Assembly (NCBI RefSeq): GCF_965638725.1
Contig: NC_134950.1
Span: 83,612,157 to 83,676,156, forward strand
DNA from: Aptenodytes patagonicus
Lineage: Eukaryota; Chordata; Aves; Sphenisciformes; Spheniscidae
Direction of reading: 5' to 3'
Length of the DNA stretch: 64,000 bases
Shown: piece by piece, positions 8,601-22,700 of the stretch
Numbering within the stretch: position 1 is the first letter of the stretch
Layout of the letters: every line of letters begins with the position of its first letter
The notes under the pieces: model-generated
What the model was told of the DNA's origin: nothing
The model's input: only the letters and a program-made list of their open reading frames with translations
The model's database searches: none
Program-made: the position numbers and the translations under genes

Positions 8601-11600
8601 AGCAAAATATGCATACTGAGTATGGGGCAGGGACCTTTTGGAGAGACAGAAATGGCAAAACAAAGGAAAACCGAGAGGCCCTGGAAGTCTTGTCACTAGG
8701 GTGAATAACTACCCAAGCTTTGCCAGGTCAAATCCGAATATAACTGTTAGTTGCACTTCATCACTTGATCTGGAAAAACAAAAAGGTGGAGGGTTTTCCA
8801 TCTAAAAATGAATCTATGCAGGTGGCAGCGGTGCTCTCTCAGCAGGAGGAGTAAGTCTGTAAGATGAAAGTGGGTCTGGAGGAGAAGGGTGTCCCAAGTC
8901 GAGTTCGGTGTGCCACCTCTCCCGAGGTGAAGTCAGAGAACAGGCTGGTAGCCAGAATAGCTTTGAATAGCACCTGGTTCTAACATTGTACATTTACTCT
9001 TTCCTGCTTGTGTATGTGCTTCCTAATGTAAGCTTAATGATAAGAGAATTTAAAACTTTGTTTTGAGATATATGTAGGTACCAAAATGTCCGTGTGAGTA
9101 TTTTAGGAAAATGGGATGCTGAAATCTATTGTGATTGTGGACATGTAGTTGAAGACTTCTACAAGTACTAGTGATTTGAGACTTGGATCAATCTGGGCTC
9201 AACCAAGTCTGCCTATAGCAGCCTAGGCTGATAATTGCTTGAGTAGCTGAGACCATATAGGAAGTATTAATGAGTATCATGAAAATATGATTATTTTTTT
9301 CCTCTTAAATAATGATCATGTGGTTTGGTTAGGTTTCATGAATATCACTTAATAAATAATACTGTAAAGATAAAAAACAAAAGATTTATTCAGAAATATG
9401 GTATTTCAATTTTACAGGGAGGACCTATGTTTTGCTTCTTCCTGATCATATTGTTTTATGTACTGTTGCCTTGTTTGCTTTACATTAGTGTCGTGTGTGA
9501 TAGTGGCTGGGAAAGTTGGCTGCCTGTAGTAGACAACATTAAAAATGCTAGCGTAGCAGAGAAGGTCTCCTAGGAAGAACGGAAGAAAAGAGAGGGGGAG
9601 GGGAAAGATTATATGGAAAAGAAAAAGCAAGCATACTATTAAAAGGCAGCAAACTCTTTCATGAATACTATTACTAAAAAACATGCTAGCTTTTAGATTG
9701 TAGGCAAAATAGCTTTCATGTTAGGCATCAAATGTGAAAAACAAGCCCAATTTTCAGCTAAATCCACGGAGCAGAACACATGATGTATAAAGTTAAGATA
9801 GTGCCGTTCTAAGAAGGTTCATCCATCTCCTGACGATACGTAGTAGCTAACTTACAGAGAAGGTAGTCAGAGCTATGGTTGTGTGGCTTACTTGGCGTGG
9901 CAGTTGGAGTAGCTGCAGAGTAGTGACAAATGTCTAACAAAAATAATTTTAACAGTGAAGCCAGAAGTGAAGTGTTGGCAGGCAGCACTGGTGGTACCCC
10001 ACATGGTATCTTCATGCTGTCCTCTGCAAGTATTGATTCTTGGCCCTGTGGCTGTCAGGAGCTGAGGTGTGTTTGGGGGTTGTAAGAAGTGGTGAGCATG
10101 CAGAGAATGTAAAATATGAAGCAAGTTGGCCATTCTTTCATGCAGCTTAGAGTGACAACAGCATTTGTATTAAAAGAAATAAAAAAAATTTAAGATTTTG
10201 TGTCTGCTTTTCAAGAATCTGTTACTTTTTCCTTTACTGAGTTGCTTTAGTTAGTGAGAAGGTTGTAGCAGCGTTGCTGTCATTAGTACTGGTTGACCCA
10301 GGCTGAAAAAGAAGTGGGTCGTTTTGCAGAGTTTTGAATCCAGTTGCAGCAGCATCCATTTTAATAAGATGGTTAAAGTGTGTGTGTGGGAAAAATGATG
10401 TTTTGAAAAACACCATAGAGAAACATCACAACTCGATAGTTGCTGATGTGTGGTATCCAGAACAAAAATAACTACAGAAACAATGAAGTTACAATGGAGA
10501 AGTTACTCTGGGAATAGTGTTGTTGGATTGACGTTTCCTGGAACAATGAAGACGAGGACAGAGCACTTCAGTGTGAAATGCAGCAGCTGTTGTGCTTAGT
10601 GTGGAGCAGCCAAACTCCACTAGGGATAGCGAAGGGTAGAGGAAGTTAGAGGTTAGGGTGTGTTTGAAAGAGTTGGAGGCAGAAGTCATGAATATTTCTA
10701 AGAGGGGACAGAGAATTACCTGTAACATCTGTGATAGCTGACAGTTGATAAACGAAATGCATGTTTGGAATCGAAGGTAAATGGGAGTTAGAGAAAAGCC
10801 AGGCCCATTCTTGAGAGGAGTACGTTTGAGCTGGCATGAAGTGCTGATGTGCTCAGAAAGGAGCTGACAGAATTAGGAAGAGACTTGGTGCAGCTGAGGC
10901 TTTCAGTAATTGCAGAGCTTGGTCACTGTGTAGTCAAGGTGGGTAGTAAATGTTTCTTAAAGAAGTGGTTTCTCTCCAGTTAAGTGTGTCCCACAGCAAT
11001 GTAGCAGAAACAAGTATGAAACGTCAACCTGAAATTTCACATAGCTTCCAAAAGCTTTTCAATGTAAAATGACCATCTAGGTAAATGAAATCTGAACAAA
11101 GACTGGAAAGACTTTCCTACCCCAATACAAAGAGAAAATATTAATGTTGCTCTACTCTTTTTTCACTTAAAAATTTAAAAAAAAATTCTAATGTCAACAA
11201 ATGGGCCTGTTTAGATGCAGACTATTAGGTCAGTTTATTAATAGGGTGAAACTGCATTGTGATTTTGGTCTGCAGCTTGAAGAAAGAGGTGAGATCACTG
11301 GAGTAGCTGTTTGTGGTCAGCAAGTGTTAAAATAGGAAAGACACATTGAAACTTTGGAAATGCACTGGTGGTTGAGGGATATTCTTCTGAAAGTGGGCGA
11401 TGATTTTAATGAGAACAAAGGAAACTAATTTTTCTGTTTGCCAGTGAGAACCAAGTCTAATCTTAAAAAGAAAAGAAAAAAGGCTACTGGGTAAAATAAA
11501 AAAAATAATGAAGGTCATAGCAGGCTATTTTAAATCTAATGACTGAAACGGTTACATCTACTTGGTTGCTCTCAAAGAAATTTGCTTGATTTGGAGAAGG

Positions 11601-13585
11601 TTCTTTGTTTAACTTAATGTTTTTCTTGGTGCAGCAAAATCAAAAAGTAGACTACTGGTGAAGTAATACTCATGATCTGCAAAGCTGAGTCATATTCCTT
11701 CAGGAAGGATACTGCTGTTTTGAGAAAACAGATCACTTACCCAGTAGTGAGGAGGAGGAATTGAAATGACAAGGAACAACTCAAGTGCTTTTGGCAGTAG
11801 ACACTACAGTACCTTAAAGCATCCGATTTTCAGCCTCTAGAGTAGGTTGTTCTATTGATATACAAAGAGGAGGGTCATAAATGAGTTGTGTCCACAAAGT
11901 TTCACCAAACAGTCTGAGTGACAAGAGCCTGTAGACTCTGCTTTAAAGATACAGAGCCCTTTCCAGTGGCTTCTCTACCAAATAGATGCTCTAACTCATC
12001 AGAAACTGGAGCTGTTGATCCCAGCCTCTTGTGGTTACACAGAGGAGGAGAAGGTAGCCTAATTGTCTTTAGGCATTTGTTTAAAAAATAGGGTTGTTTT
12101 CCAAGGTAGTTGAGTGGAGTCTTCTCAAATGGTTTAGTCAATTTTTTTTCATCTCCTGTGTCACTGTTACTGCCGTGCATAAGTGGCAGTAGCACTGGTT
12201 AATTAAAAACACTGCAAATATCTGACAGGTTTTCCTACTGAGCAGTGCTCAACTGTGCATCTTGCTGGTACTTTGAATGTGATGTTTTGTAACCTGGACC
12301 TTACTGAAAAACTGAAATCAGTATTACTGTTTTGTCATTGTTTTGCTGTTTTTGGGGGGTTTTGTTTGTTGTTTTTTTTCTTAAGAGGAAAAAAGGACCT
12401 TTTCAAGGAGATAAGAAAATTACTTTAGAACTTTTTTTTTGTCTCTCAAGGCCTAAGATGGTAAGGAAGCAAGATGTAAATGATAGGAAGAAAAGTGTAA
12501 GCTTCCAGCACTCAAAATATGCCAGCAGTTTGCTTTGTCTGGTATGTTTTATAGTATAGTATTTCGGCAGGGTGCTTAGATAATTCCTTCAAATCTGTGT
12601 AAGACTCAGGTTAACATTATCAGCTTGTGTAACAGAGTCAGAACATGAGGCTGAGATTCAGAAAGGTTTGTTTTACCAGCGTGCATGGGGATATATGTGT
12701 GCATGTATACGCTGTCAAACTAAATATTCTGTGTAGCTTAGAAAACTGAGTTTGCATGATGAATCTTTTTAACAAAAAGTTGGTGAAAGTATTCTGGGCG
12801 GCAGGCACCGGACAGGGCTATTGTGAGTAATCCCGATGTGTTCTAGTCATCTGTGAAACTACCCAGAGCTTAATTACTCATGTTTCCTTGTACTCTTCGT
12901 GCATGTATGAGCAGTAATAGTTATTCGTGAGGTGTCTGCAGACTGTGTAAACAACCAGTAGTGATTTTTGCGGTTAGCTTCATACATAACTGTTTAGCAA
13001 TTAGAGGCCGAGGGTCTGGGGTCATAGTGAAGTGAGATTTTATAAGTGCTAAAAATGAACAGGGAAATACACTGCAGCCAGTAGGGCTCACGAGGACATG
13101 TTAAATACCTACTTGTTTTTATGTAGTCTGTACCTCACTTCTTGTATAAAACAGTGGATTAAAATCCAAACCCTTTAGATTTTTATACTGAATTCCTGTA
13201 TTTTTGTGCATCAGTGAAACCTGCAGCCTTATGAGATGCTTTGTCAAGGCATTTGGTCAAAGGCTTTTCACTAAGCTTTGTGATAGTCACGTAGCTGGTA
13301 AATAACTTTGAGGCCATCAGCCAATGAGAAATGTTACTGCTGAGATTTATTGAAAAAAAGAAAAGTCTGGAATGTTGAAGTCTTGGGGACTGCTTGTTTT
13401 CAGAGCCCAAGCAGATGTTAAAATTTGGGATGAAATGAGGTGACATTTCTTAAAACTTGGCCCAGATGATAAAGGGAGGATACATCAAGAACAGCAGGAG
13501 AATTAATACATCAAGAACATCCCAAAAGTGAGTTAGAATAAATGGAGTGTTTAAATACTAAATATTACTTGGCTAACCTCTTATG

Positions 13586-13619
13586 CTACACAATGGACTT
13601 TGCAGTACCCATTGTGTAG
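13586..13619. repeat. Perfect 11-bp inverted repeat
   Basis: Arms CTACACAATGG (13586-13596) and CCATTGTGTAG (13609-13619) are perfectly complementary across a 12-base loop. No longer stem extends outward, so it does not look like a microRNA precursor or the ends of a transposon. Confidence 0.8.
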
Positions 13620-16600
13620 ACTTGGCTGTACACTATTGGATATAATTTTCTACCAGCATTAAGGTAGTAAGTCCTTCACTTTCCAAATGTTTATCATGCC
13701 ATTAACTTTTGAACATGTTGGGTTATGCAGCATTGAGTGCAAAGATGATATCATTTTCTGAGATCATAAAAATGCTCCACCCTCTTCTAAAAAATTTAGG
13801 CTAAGGTTGAAATATCTTGGCCTTTTGTAATTCTTCTAGAATTAGAGGAATAGATATCTGCAGCTGAAAGCACAGAAGAAAGGTAGAAAGCTGTCAGCAA
13901 ATGAAGGTGAATTGAAATACAAGTTGACTGGATTGTCCTATTCTACGCAAAAGCTGATAGTATGTAGTGCGGTAAAGGTCAGACTTAAGAAGATGTCAAA
14001 CCCCATCTTTAGAGGCCTCCTTCTGTCTGTTACTATAGGGAAATAAAATAGGATATGATTTCTCTGCTAAAGAAACTGAACAGCCATGATTTTTGTTTTT
14101 TAAAAAATAAAGATTTAATCTCTAAGCTTTTATCCCTGTCTTCATTTATTTATTTGCTTTATTGATGTTGGTTAGCAAGTCCATTTTGGTTGCATAGTGC
14201 ACATCAAGTTGGTCCTAAAAGAATGGAAATGGGACAGTTACAGCAGTAGCTTATGCTTTTGCTTTGCACCCCTTAAAGTCATACTTTGTGTGCCTCAAGT
14301 ACTTGTTTTCCGCAGTTAAGGACAGTTGTTAGACTTGAACTTGCCATGGCTTGCAAAGTTCAAAGAGGAAATCAATGCTGTGCATTGCTTAACTGACAGG
14401 GGATTATGCGAGCCAGGTTTCTGTAAGGACAACAAAGGCAAGCCGAACTAAAATTTATTAGGACAGTGGCACCTTTTCAGATGGAAAGATCAGGTCAGCC
14501 ATAATGGTTTATCTAGCAACTTGTTGATTGGCTTGTTAAAGCTTTATATTAAATAAATAAAAATTAAGTGACCAGCTTCTCCAAATGTAGTGGAAGGCTG
14601 TCTTTGGAAGGAAAACAAGGACGCTCACTTGACTAAACTTCTTGCCTCAGTGGCTGAGCAGAAAGTTACAAACCTGAACTTCATTTCTGTTCCCATTGTG
14701 GGAAAATTCTACTGTTTGTCTATTGAATTATCAAGGCAGCAGAGCCAAGTCAAGCCTGCTTATAAGAAAGTGACAAAATATGGTTTGGCTAGTGATGATC
14801 CTTGCAGAGGATAGACATGACATGCTGTTACCTGTCAGTGCAGAAAGGGCATTATCTTTTGTAGTACAATGCGAAGACTGGAGTCAAATTTGCTTATCCT
14901 TAACTCAGAACCAGGGTACAACTCAGCCAACAATAACTGCTCGGCGTGTGTGTGTGTTAACTTTTTTTTTAAGCTTGGAATCAGATGCATCCTTCCTTAG
15001 CCAAAGGGAAACATTTGAGAAGCTGTGACGCATTTACACAGATGAAGGAAGGAAATGTCCAAAAGAGTCAAAAGCTAAAAACAGATAAGTTTACTGAGTT
15101 GAACTCTGGGTGGGAATTGAAGAACTAAATATAAATCTAAATTTGAACCTTTGTGACTTACGTAACTGAGTAGTGTAACCCTTTCTGGTTTTGGGGGTTT
15201 TTTGTTTGCGTTAAACTTTATAGTGAACAACTTCAGGTGAAGACTTGTGTCAAGCCTTGTGAGGTGGCTTTCCGGTGCCTTAAATAGGCAGCACTAAGAA
15301 GTCTGACCATTCCTTGATGATTATTGTTATAGCACAGTTTAACTCCCTGGAAAAGTGGATGTGGGGTTTTTTGTTTGTTTTGAAGAGCTTCTCTGTGGAA
15401 ATGGTATCTCCTGACTCTACTGAACAGAAGTTTTAAGCCAGTAGCTATTAGAACCAGTATCTGTGAGGTTAAAAAAAGGAGTAATTTTTTTTTCCCCAGC
15501 TTCTTCAAGAAGCAGTAAATTTGCCTCTGTCTGACCCAAATGTAAAAAGCGGTGATAACCTCAACATTTAAGAATTGATGTTTTGTTGTCCAAAAAGGTT
15601 TGCCTTCTGCCCTGCCACAAACCCCAGTTTGGAAGCTATCAGCTTTCCTTTGTGGTAAAGAAAAAATAAGCTTGTTGGAGTGTTTAAAATTTGTAATGGA
15701 AGAGAATATTGGAAAAACTCTTCATATGCGAGAGTGTTCTAGATTACTGTCCTTGGATGACAACAGTACTACCATGAAAATCAAGATAAGCAAATTTTCT
15801 TTCTTTCTCCCTGGAGCAACACTATACATTTTGGGGGGAACTGGGTGCAACCCACACAATACTGCTAACTAAAAACTGGTCTTTTCCAGTCTGGTGAAGT
15901 GGGTCCAGTGAAGTGAATCCCTGTGGTTTAGCATTTGCTGGCTGCCAGTGAAGAGCAGTTCTTTCATGATGCTATACCTAGTTCTAAGCTTTGCATTGGA
16001 GAGGTGAAATAAATATAGTTAATGCTTTGACCTTGTCAGAAAAACAAATGTTACTATTAAAACAGATGTATTTACAAATATAGTAAATGTAATAGGAAAT
16101 TATGGGTAGAAATGGTAGCATTGATTAGATTAACTTCAAGCAGTAACTATCTTCCCCTCCACCCCCCGAAGATGGGAGAGTTATTTCTTGTATTTAATGC
16201 CTTCCCTTTTCTTACTATATTGTCTGCTGTGGAATGTTTGCTTGGCAGATGTATAAATAATTGTGCTCTTGTATGCTTTTTGTTTTTGTTTGGTTTTCCA
16301 GAGGAGCCTGAGAATGTTCAGAACAAGCTTGTGAAAACAGATTTGGTGTCTTTGATTACTAAAATAGTATTTGTTCCAAGCAGCAGTTTATCTGTTAAAG
16401 CGATGAACAGTTTGTAGCAAAATGACCTGACTACTTACAGTTGTGGGTATATACCAACATGCCAATTTAAACTTTGTATTTATGGAATATATTGTTATAT
16501 AGCAAAGCGTGAGAACTACTAAAAATCTCATTTTTTCTAGCATAGGCTTTTGAAGTGGATTTGTCCATGTTGCTGTCCCCACTGTGTTAACCCACTGTCA

Positions 16601-16707
16601 GAAAGTTAAAGCTGTGAAAACCTTTTGAAAGACCAGTTGGTTAGCTGGGCAGCTACTTAATCTGTGATGTTTCTGCTTGTAGGCAGGTTCATGACATAGA
16701 ATCTGAG

Positions 16708-16735
16708 CAGGACATGACTTGCAGGACGTGACTTG
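16708..16735 (+). repeat. 14-bp tandem duplication
   Basis: CAGGACATGACTTG is followed at once by CAGGACGTGACTTG, with one mismatch, and then by another CAG. A small local duplication. Confidence 0.75.
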
Positions 16736-19700
16736 CAGTTCATGTCCACTGAGGCAACAAGAGTGGGTTCAAAGACCAAAAAGGTGCTGCTCTCCATAAT
16801 GTTGTAGATGGCCTCTAGGCAGTGAAAAGGAAGTGATAAAGCCCTGCATTTGAGTGTGGGAAGGTAAGGATGGATATACCTTGATACTAAGGCAGAGCAC
16901 TTGATGGGCAGCCTTTAAGTTGTCTGAGCTGCCTGAGCTCGGTTCCCTTCTGTGCATATGCTGCAGCTTTTGTGTGTGTTGATATAGCAGAGAATAACAG
17001 GAAGGTTTTTTGTGGTCTTGAGCAGCCAACATAGTATCCTAGGCTTTTTAATTTGTTTCTTTGTGGAGTGTTTTCAGCACTTGGGGTAGGAATCTCACTC
17101 CCACTTGTCTCCTTTGCTAATACTTTGTGTTCTGGCTCCTATTTTAACTACAGAGCTTCAGAGGTGGGGTACAAAACTGGCTAGTTTGGGTTCTCCTAGA
17201 TTAATGAGACTTGCCTAGCCACAGGATAGGTGAGTGTTAGAGGAGGGATAGCCATCTTTTTCCAGAGTGGCTTTTTACTGTCTTAATTGTTGTCCTCACT
17301 TGCGTGATCCCTTCTTTTGTTCCTTTTCCTCAGTAAATAAGACGAAGGTCCAACAGACAATAAGCTTAATCACTAGGCATCAGTGTTCATCTCCACAGGA
17401 GGTCCATTATGTGTGCAGAGATAGGTAGGGGGTCCCATGGGAAAGCACTGCGTAGTTTGAGTGTTACAGCATGTGTGCTACACTGACAAATAAGGGTTGC
17501 ACAGGCAGCCTTAATGCTGCATTACCTAGTTTTTGAGTGCTTTTTGTGGCAGCTTCAATCAAGCCTGGTCCTAGCTCAATTAAGTCATTGTTTAGTGTTT
17601 ATGTAAAGTTTTCATTAAGTGCCTTGGTGGATAACAGTAGATGACATTGGTTTTACCTGACTGCACTGGATTACTGTGTTACATCAGAGTTATTTTGGGA
17701 GTAGAAATGCATTAATTCACTATATAATATTAAGTAAGGCAGATGTGTAAACTGCTTTATTACATAGACGTGTTGAGGAACGCATCTCTTCAAACACAAA
17801 TTAAGTAACTTGGAGACTTTTTTTTTTTTGACAAACAACCCAAGTACACTCTACTGTTAAATTTCTTAGGGTTTGATTTGTGTCACTTGAGCATCACGTT
17901 AGTTCTGCCATGCTAATAAAAACTAAATGAAGCAAGATGTAAAAATTTTCAAATGTCAAGGAGGAAAAAGGAACCAAATGCTAAATTATCCTTTCATAAG
18001 CTTGTATATAATTAAGATCTAAAAAATAAAGTGTGTTCAGGTGAGGGAAGCTTTCCATAGCATGATAGGCTAGGTTTCACGTGCAAAGCCCGTATGGAAG
18101 AGTAGATGACACTGAAGGACTTAACTGGAAATACATATTGATAAGTGACCTAAGTTACTACACTATTTTTTTTGCCAGCTATGTGGACTGTATTAAGCAT
18201 GCAAGTGGTAAAATTGCTGCTTTAATAAGAAGCTTTCTGAACTGAGCTGTCATGTAACCTCTGAGGAAGGACCCAAATGGAGATTAAGGGGTGCCTCTCC
18301 TCAGGGTAGGAAAGAATTATGTTGCTGTGTAAAAGCCACATTACTCCTGTTTTGTGGAATAGAAATTGGCTGAATATGTGAAATAACTGTTTCCATAGTA
18401 AGCTAAATCTCTTAATGCAATGAAATGGATTCCTTATTGAAAAGTGACTGGGAAGATAGCTAATTATCAGAGACAAAACAACCTTGTATCTCCGTAGTGG
18501 AGTCGTACGTCAAAGGTGACAAACATATGGAAATGTTAGAATTATATTTAAAACTTCAATATTCATTGGTTTTCAAGTCCTCTTGTTGGAGATTGGTTCT
18601 CTTAGCTTTTGAACAGCACACAGCATAAGGGCAGTATTACCATCCACATTAAAACCAAGAATGAATTAATTCTACTTAAGTGGCACATTTCTCATCTAAG
18701 CATCCATTCTTTTTGAAGAAAATTTGAGAATAAGGCCAGGATCCAAGTCAAAATTTGTGTTTCTGTTGTGCTGTTGATACCGTGGGGGAAGGCAGGGAGA
18801 AATGAGCAAAACAGTTGCTCGCGCTGGGGACCAGTTGAGCAATTTCTAACCAGTGAAGCAGGACTTCTGGGTGAGTTGTTGAGCATGTGGTAGTTGAAGT
18901 AGAGCTCTGGAGAATAAGCTTGGTTGTTCTTGTCTTGGTTCTGCCCAAATATATTCAAGTTCGGCACTGTATGAGATGTAGCCTTTGAGAAGGCAGCAAT
19001 ACTTGGCCTAGGGGCAGGCAGGAGCATATATAAGATGATGAAGGATGGAAGAGAAAATCGAGGAAGGAGAAGACAACTGACAGAATTCAGGGTGAGGATC
19101 AGTTTGCTTATAGAAATACTGGAAATCGCCACACTACCTACCTGCTGCAAAAGCTGCTGTCTCTTTTGTGGTTAATGTCTTATAGTAATACTGAAACAGA
19201 ACTAACAGTTCTACTGATGTACACAGGCAGATTAATAGATGCAAGGGAGCCTGAATTTTCACAGGCCATTTGACAGAAAATGTACTGTTTCCCTGAAGCA
19301 ACTACTGATTTCAAGGCCAAAAGGAAGGTTTTCTTGTTTTAAAGCAGAGCACGAGAAGGACAAGCCTAGGCAGAAGGATGGGAGGGAGATAATGGGTATC
19401 TGATGCAGAAGAGTTGGGATTGCAAGAAGAGAACTGACCCTTGAAAGGAACAGGGAGGTGGGTTGTCTTTTTATGTACCACGCTGCTCAGATGCTTGCTT
19501 TACAGGGATAATATGCTCAAATCAGAGAGACAAGCTGTTAATAGGACCTGCCCTAGATAGGTCTAATGTTTTTTTTTATTCCCTGAAGAGAAGAGCAAGA
19601 AACAGCAAAGGAACTTGCATAGAATTCCTTAATTTTGTACTGCCAAGTACAATCTTGATGACATAACTCAAGAAAAAGTTACTGTTAACCTGTTTTTACC

Positions 19701-22700
19701 TTAAAATTATCTTTTTCCATACCACTCTTCCTCAAATTCCTGCCACTCACAGTAGAAATGTATTATTTGGGTTTCTGTGGAAAGAGTAGCTCAGTTGTTC
19801 CAGGAGGTCACTGACACAGTCTTAGCTCCACAAGGACCCCAGCCCATAAACAGGTTTGTGGTTAGTCCCCTTGCTCTAGCCTCTGATCTGGCAGGAGTAC
19901 TGCAGAGGATATGTGTAAGAGACTGTACTGATCTCGAGATTTGTTGAACCTTATCTCTAGGTAATCATCTTGTTGTGTTCAGATGAGATTACTAATCACA
20001 TGTTTAATTAGAGAAATGTCATAGCTGTAGGAAAATAAAGCTATTTGGAAACGGTGGTGGTTATTTTGCTGACAGTCTCCTCTGCTTAAGGAGGCTGATC
20101 AAAACCTCCTGCACCGGCAAATGTATGCTCTTGAATAAAAAGGAACCGTGACTAATTTCAGGCTGACTTCTTCCCAGGGACTTTTTCTTCTTTTCAGTCA
20201 AAAGTTTTCTTGGTGAAATAGTGAGAGATGTGAAGCATAAGTTGTCTTGCATTGAACCTATAAAGAGGCAGCTAAATCGCCCTCATTTTGATTGTTGCCT
20301 TCTAGTAAAGTATGTTGAAGGAAAAGCTGACATTATTAATGTAAAGATAGGTTTCCAAAAAGGGCAGTTCATATAGCTGAAAAACTGAAGCGGAGTTAAG
20401 AAAAAAGAGCTAACTTGAGTTTACTCTCTGGGCTAACAGTAATTTCAAAGTTAACGTATTCTGAGATGTTGCTTTGACAGCAATCTTGGATCTAATCCCG
20501 CAGTATGCAATTAGAATTGTCATTCCCAGTGATATTTAAAATGCTTATAACTGGCTTCGGTTTAGCACAGAAAGTGAGTGTGGTTGAGCTATTTTTTTCA
20601 AATAACATCTACTTCAGTAGTTGCTATCTGTGCAGTTTATCTAGTGTTAACAGCATTCAAGTGTCTAAAATTAGGAATATGTTGGGTGTCTGTTAGTGGG
20701 TTAACTATTGGGTGTCTTGCTTTTGTGGCTTATTTGGTCAGAGTTCTGAGTCCATTGAAAGTATTTTGGTGCGTGTCTTAAAGATAAAATAAAAATCAGT
20801 ACCGTGACATTTTGAGCTGGTGGAGGAAATTGTCAGTTAGCCAAATGTATGAAATTACTAATTGGCTGATAGCTTGAAAATGGTTCCTAATTAAAAGCAT
20901 AAGTTTTATAAAGATAGTTATGTATTAATGAGGTAATTTTATATTTTCCTTTAAAATTAGCCTTGCCAAAGGGAGGCTTTGTGATGGCATCCTGTAAAGG
21001 TAGGAGTGGAAAAAATGGTTAGTGGAATGGAAGGACAGGTAGAAAGAGGCTTGTGTTTATGTACAGTTGAAAAAACTAGACTTAAAAATGCTGTAACGGA
21101 AGAGCCATCCTGATATGAAGGAACAAAAGTATAAAGGTAGTAATTTATAGCAAATATAGTGTACAGTTCTAAACAGGATCACAGAAGTCCTTAAGAGCCC
21201 AGCTTAGATACAAAACGTGAAAATAAATACTATTGCACCCCTTGTGCTGCCAGCGGTTCTCCCTGTGAACGTGTTCTGGTGTGACGTTTAAATTGTAGTT
21301 GTTTCTAAGGCTAGAAATGGTTAGTCAAGTCTTACTGAGGCTTGCCATCTGATAATACTGCACTTTTCCTGGCTCTTCGGATATCTGTGGTTGTTTGCCT
21401 ATTGCCCTACTTCTTAGAGGTGGTGTGAAAGTTTTTCCTGAAGCAGTGGCTATATGCTGGACTTCGCTGTGCTTAGTACAGTGATCCTGTGGTCTGACTG
21501 GCTCCCGTGTGTTGAAGAAAGAGTTGAATGTAGGCTACACAACTTGAATTCCTGATGAGAAAGAGGTCGTACGTGTGTTCTTTAAAACATTTTTAGTTAC
21601 TACATCTCTGCCTTTCCCTTAAGCTTTCAGAGACATATCTGAATATAGCCTCAATTAAATTATTGTCCTTTGATGAAGGAAGTCCTTTGCTTAATGCGTA
21701 GCTGATATACTTGGAATGTTAGAGCATCAGTCAGGATCCAAAATTAATTGCCACTTGGGACTGATAGTGCCACGTGGGTATTGGAAAGAACATTGTCTCT
21801 TTCAAAAGCCTTCTGAAATGGTCAGCTTTGAAAATGAGGCACTTCATTATTATGTTAAAGAAAGTACTGTCAGTATTGAATCTTGCTTCTCATTTTCACT
21901 TTGTAACAACAAAAGCAAATATTTTGTCTGTTGAAGGTGGCACAAGTTGAAAGAGGAGAGCCATAACTTCCTTACCTGCTGCCTTCTTGTGCTCTCTTCC
22001 TCCTCTACCAGCTCCCAAATGTAGGAGGAAAAAGCCCAAAGCTGGCACAAAGGGAAGAGGGCACCTCGTTCCAAAACCAGTGACTAATGCATCAGTCTGT
22101 AGTAGAACAATATTGTTTTAATGTGGCTAAGGCCTTGTTCTTTCCTTTGTAATGAATTCCTTCCTGTTTAAGAACATTGTCTTTAAAATACACTTATACC
22201 AGCTTGAATAGTAGGAACTTTGTGCTTATTGCTATAGTGTTTGTATTAATTGGTTGGTGCAGCTGTTTCAAGTAGCAAAAAAAAAAAAATTAAGCAGGCA
22301 TTGGCTGTGGGATAGCAAGTCTATTTGTTAGCAGAGCTGTTAAAGCATACTAGATGCATGTGGAGTTAAAAGGCGGCAGAACTAGGGAGGAGTTGAAGCT
22401 CAACTTGCCTTTGGGAACTCAACAGTGGAGGAAGATCCAGCAATCAGGCAAAACTGTGCTAGATGATGTGGATCCAAACATAGAGCTGTCGGTAAAATAG
22501 CCCCGATGAATCGCAAGTAACTAATGGGTGTTAAGGAACTTGGTGGCAGCTTTCATGGCCCCTCACATTGTGTCAGTCGCTATAGAAGATTAGGCTCCAT
22601 TTGCTCAATTAAAGGAAACACCTAATTTTCAGTAATGCTCAAGCTAATATCCAGGCATTTCTGTGACTTGAACTTCAAAAGTAAAATTGGAGGTAGCTAC

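Noticed and set aside
18692..19150. 152-codon minus-strand ORF
   Set aside because: Length is within chance expectation for the window, no recognisable motif, and another minus-strand frame overlaps it.
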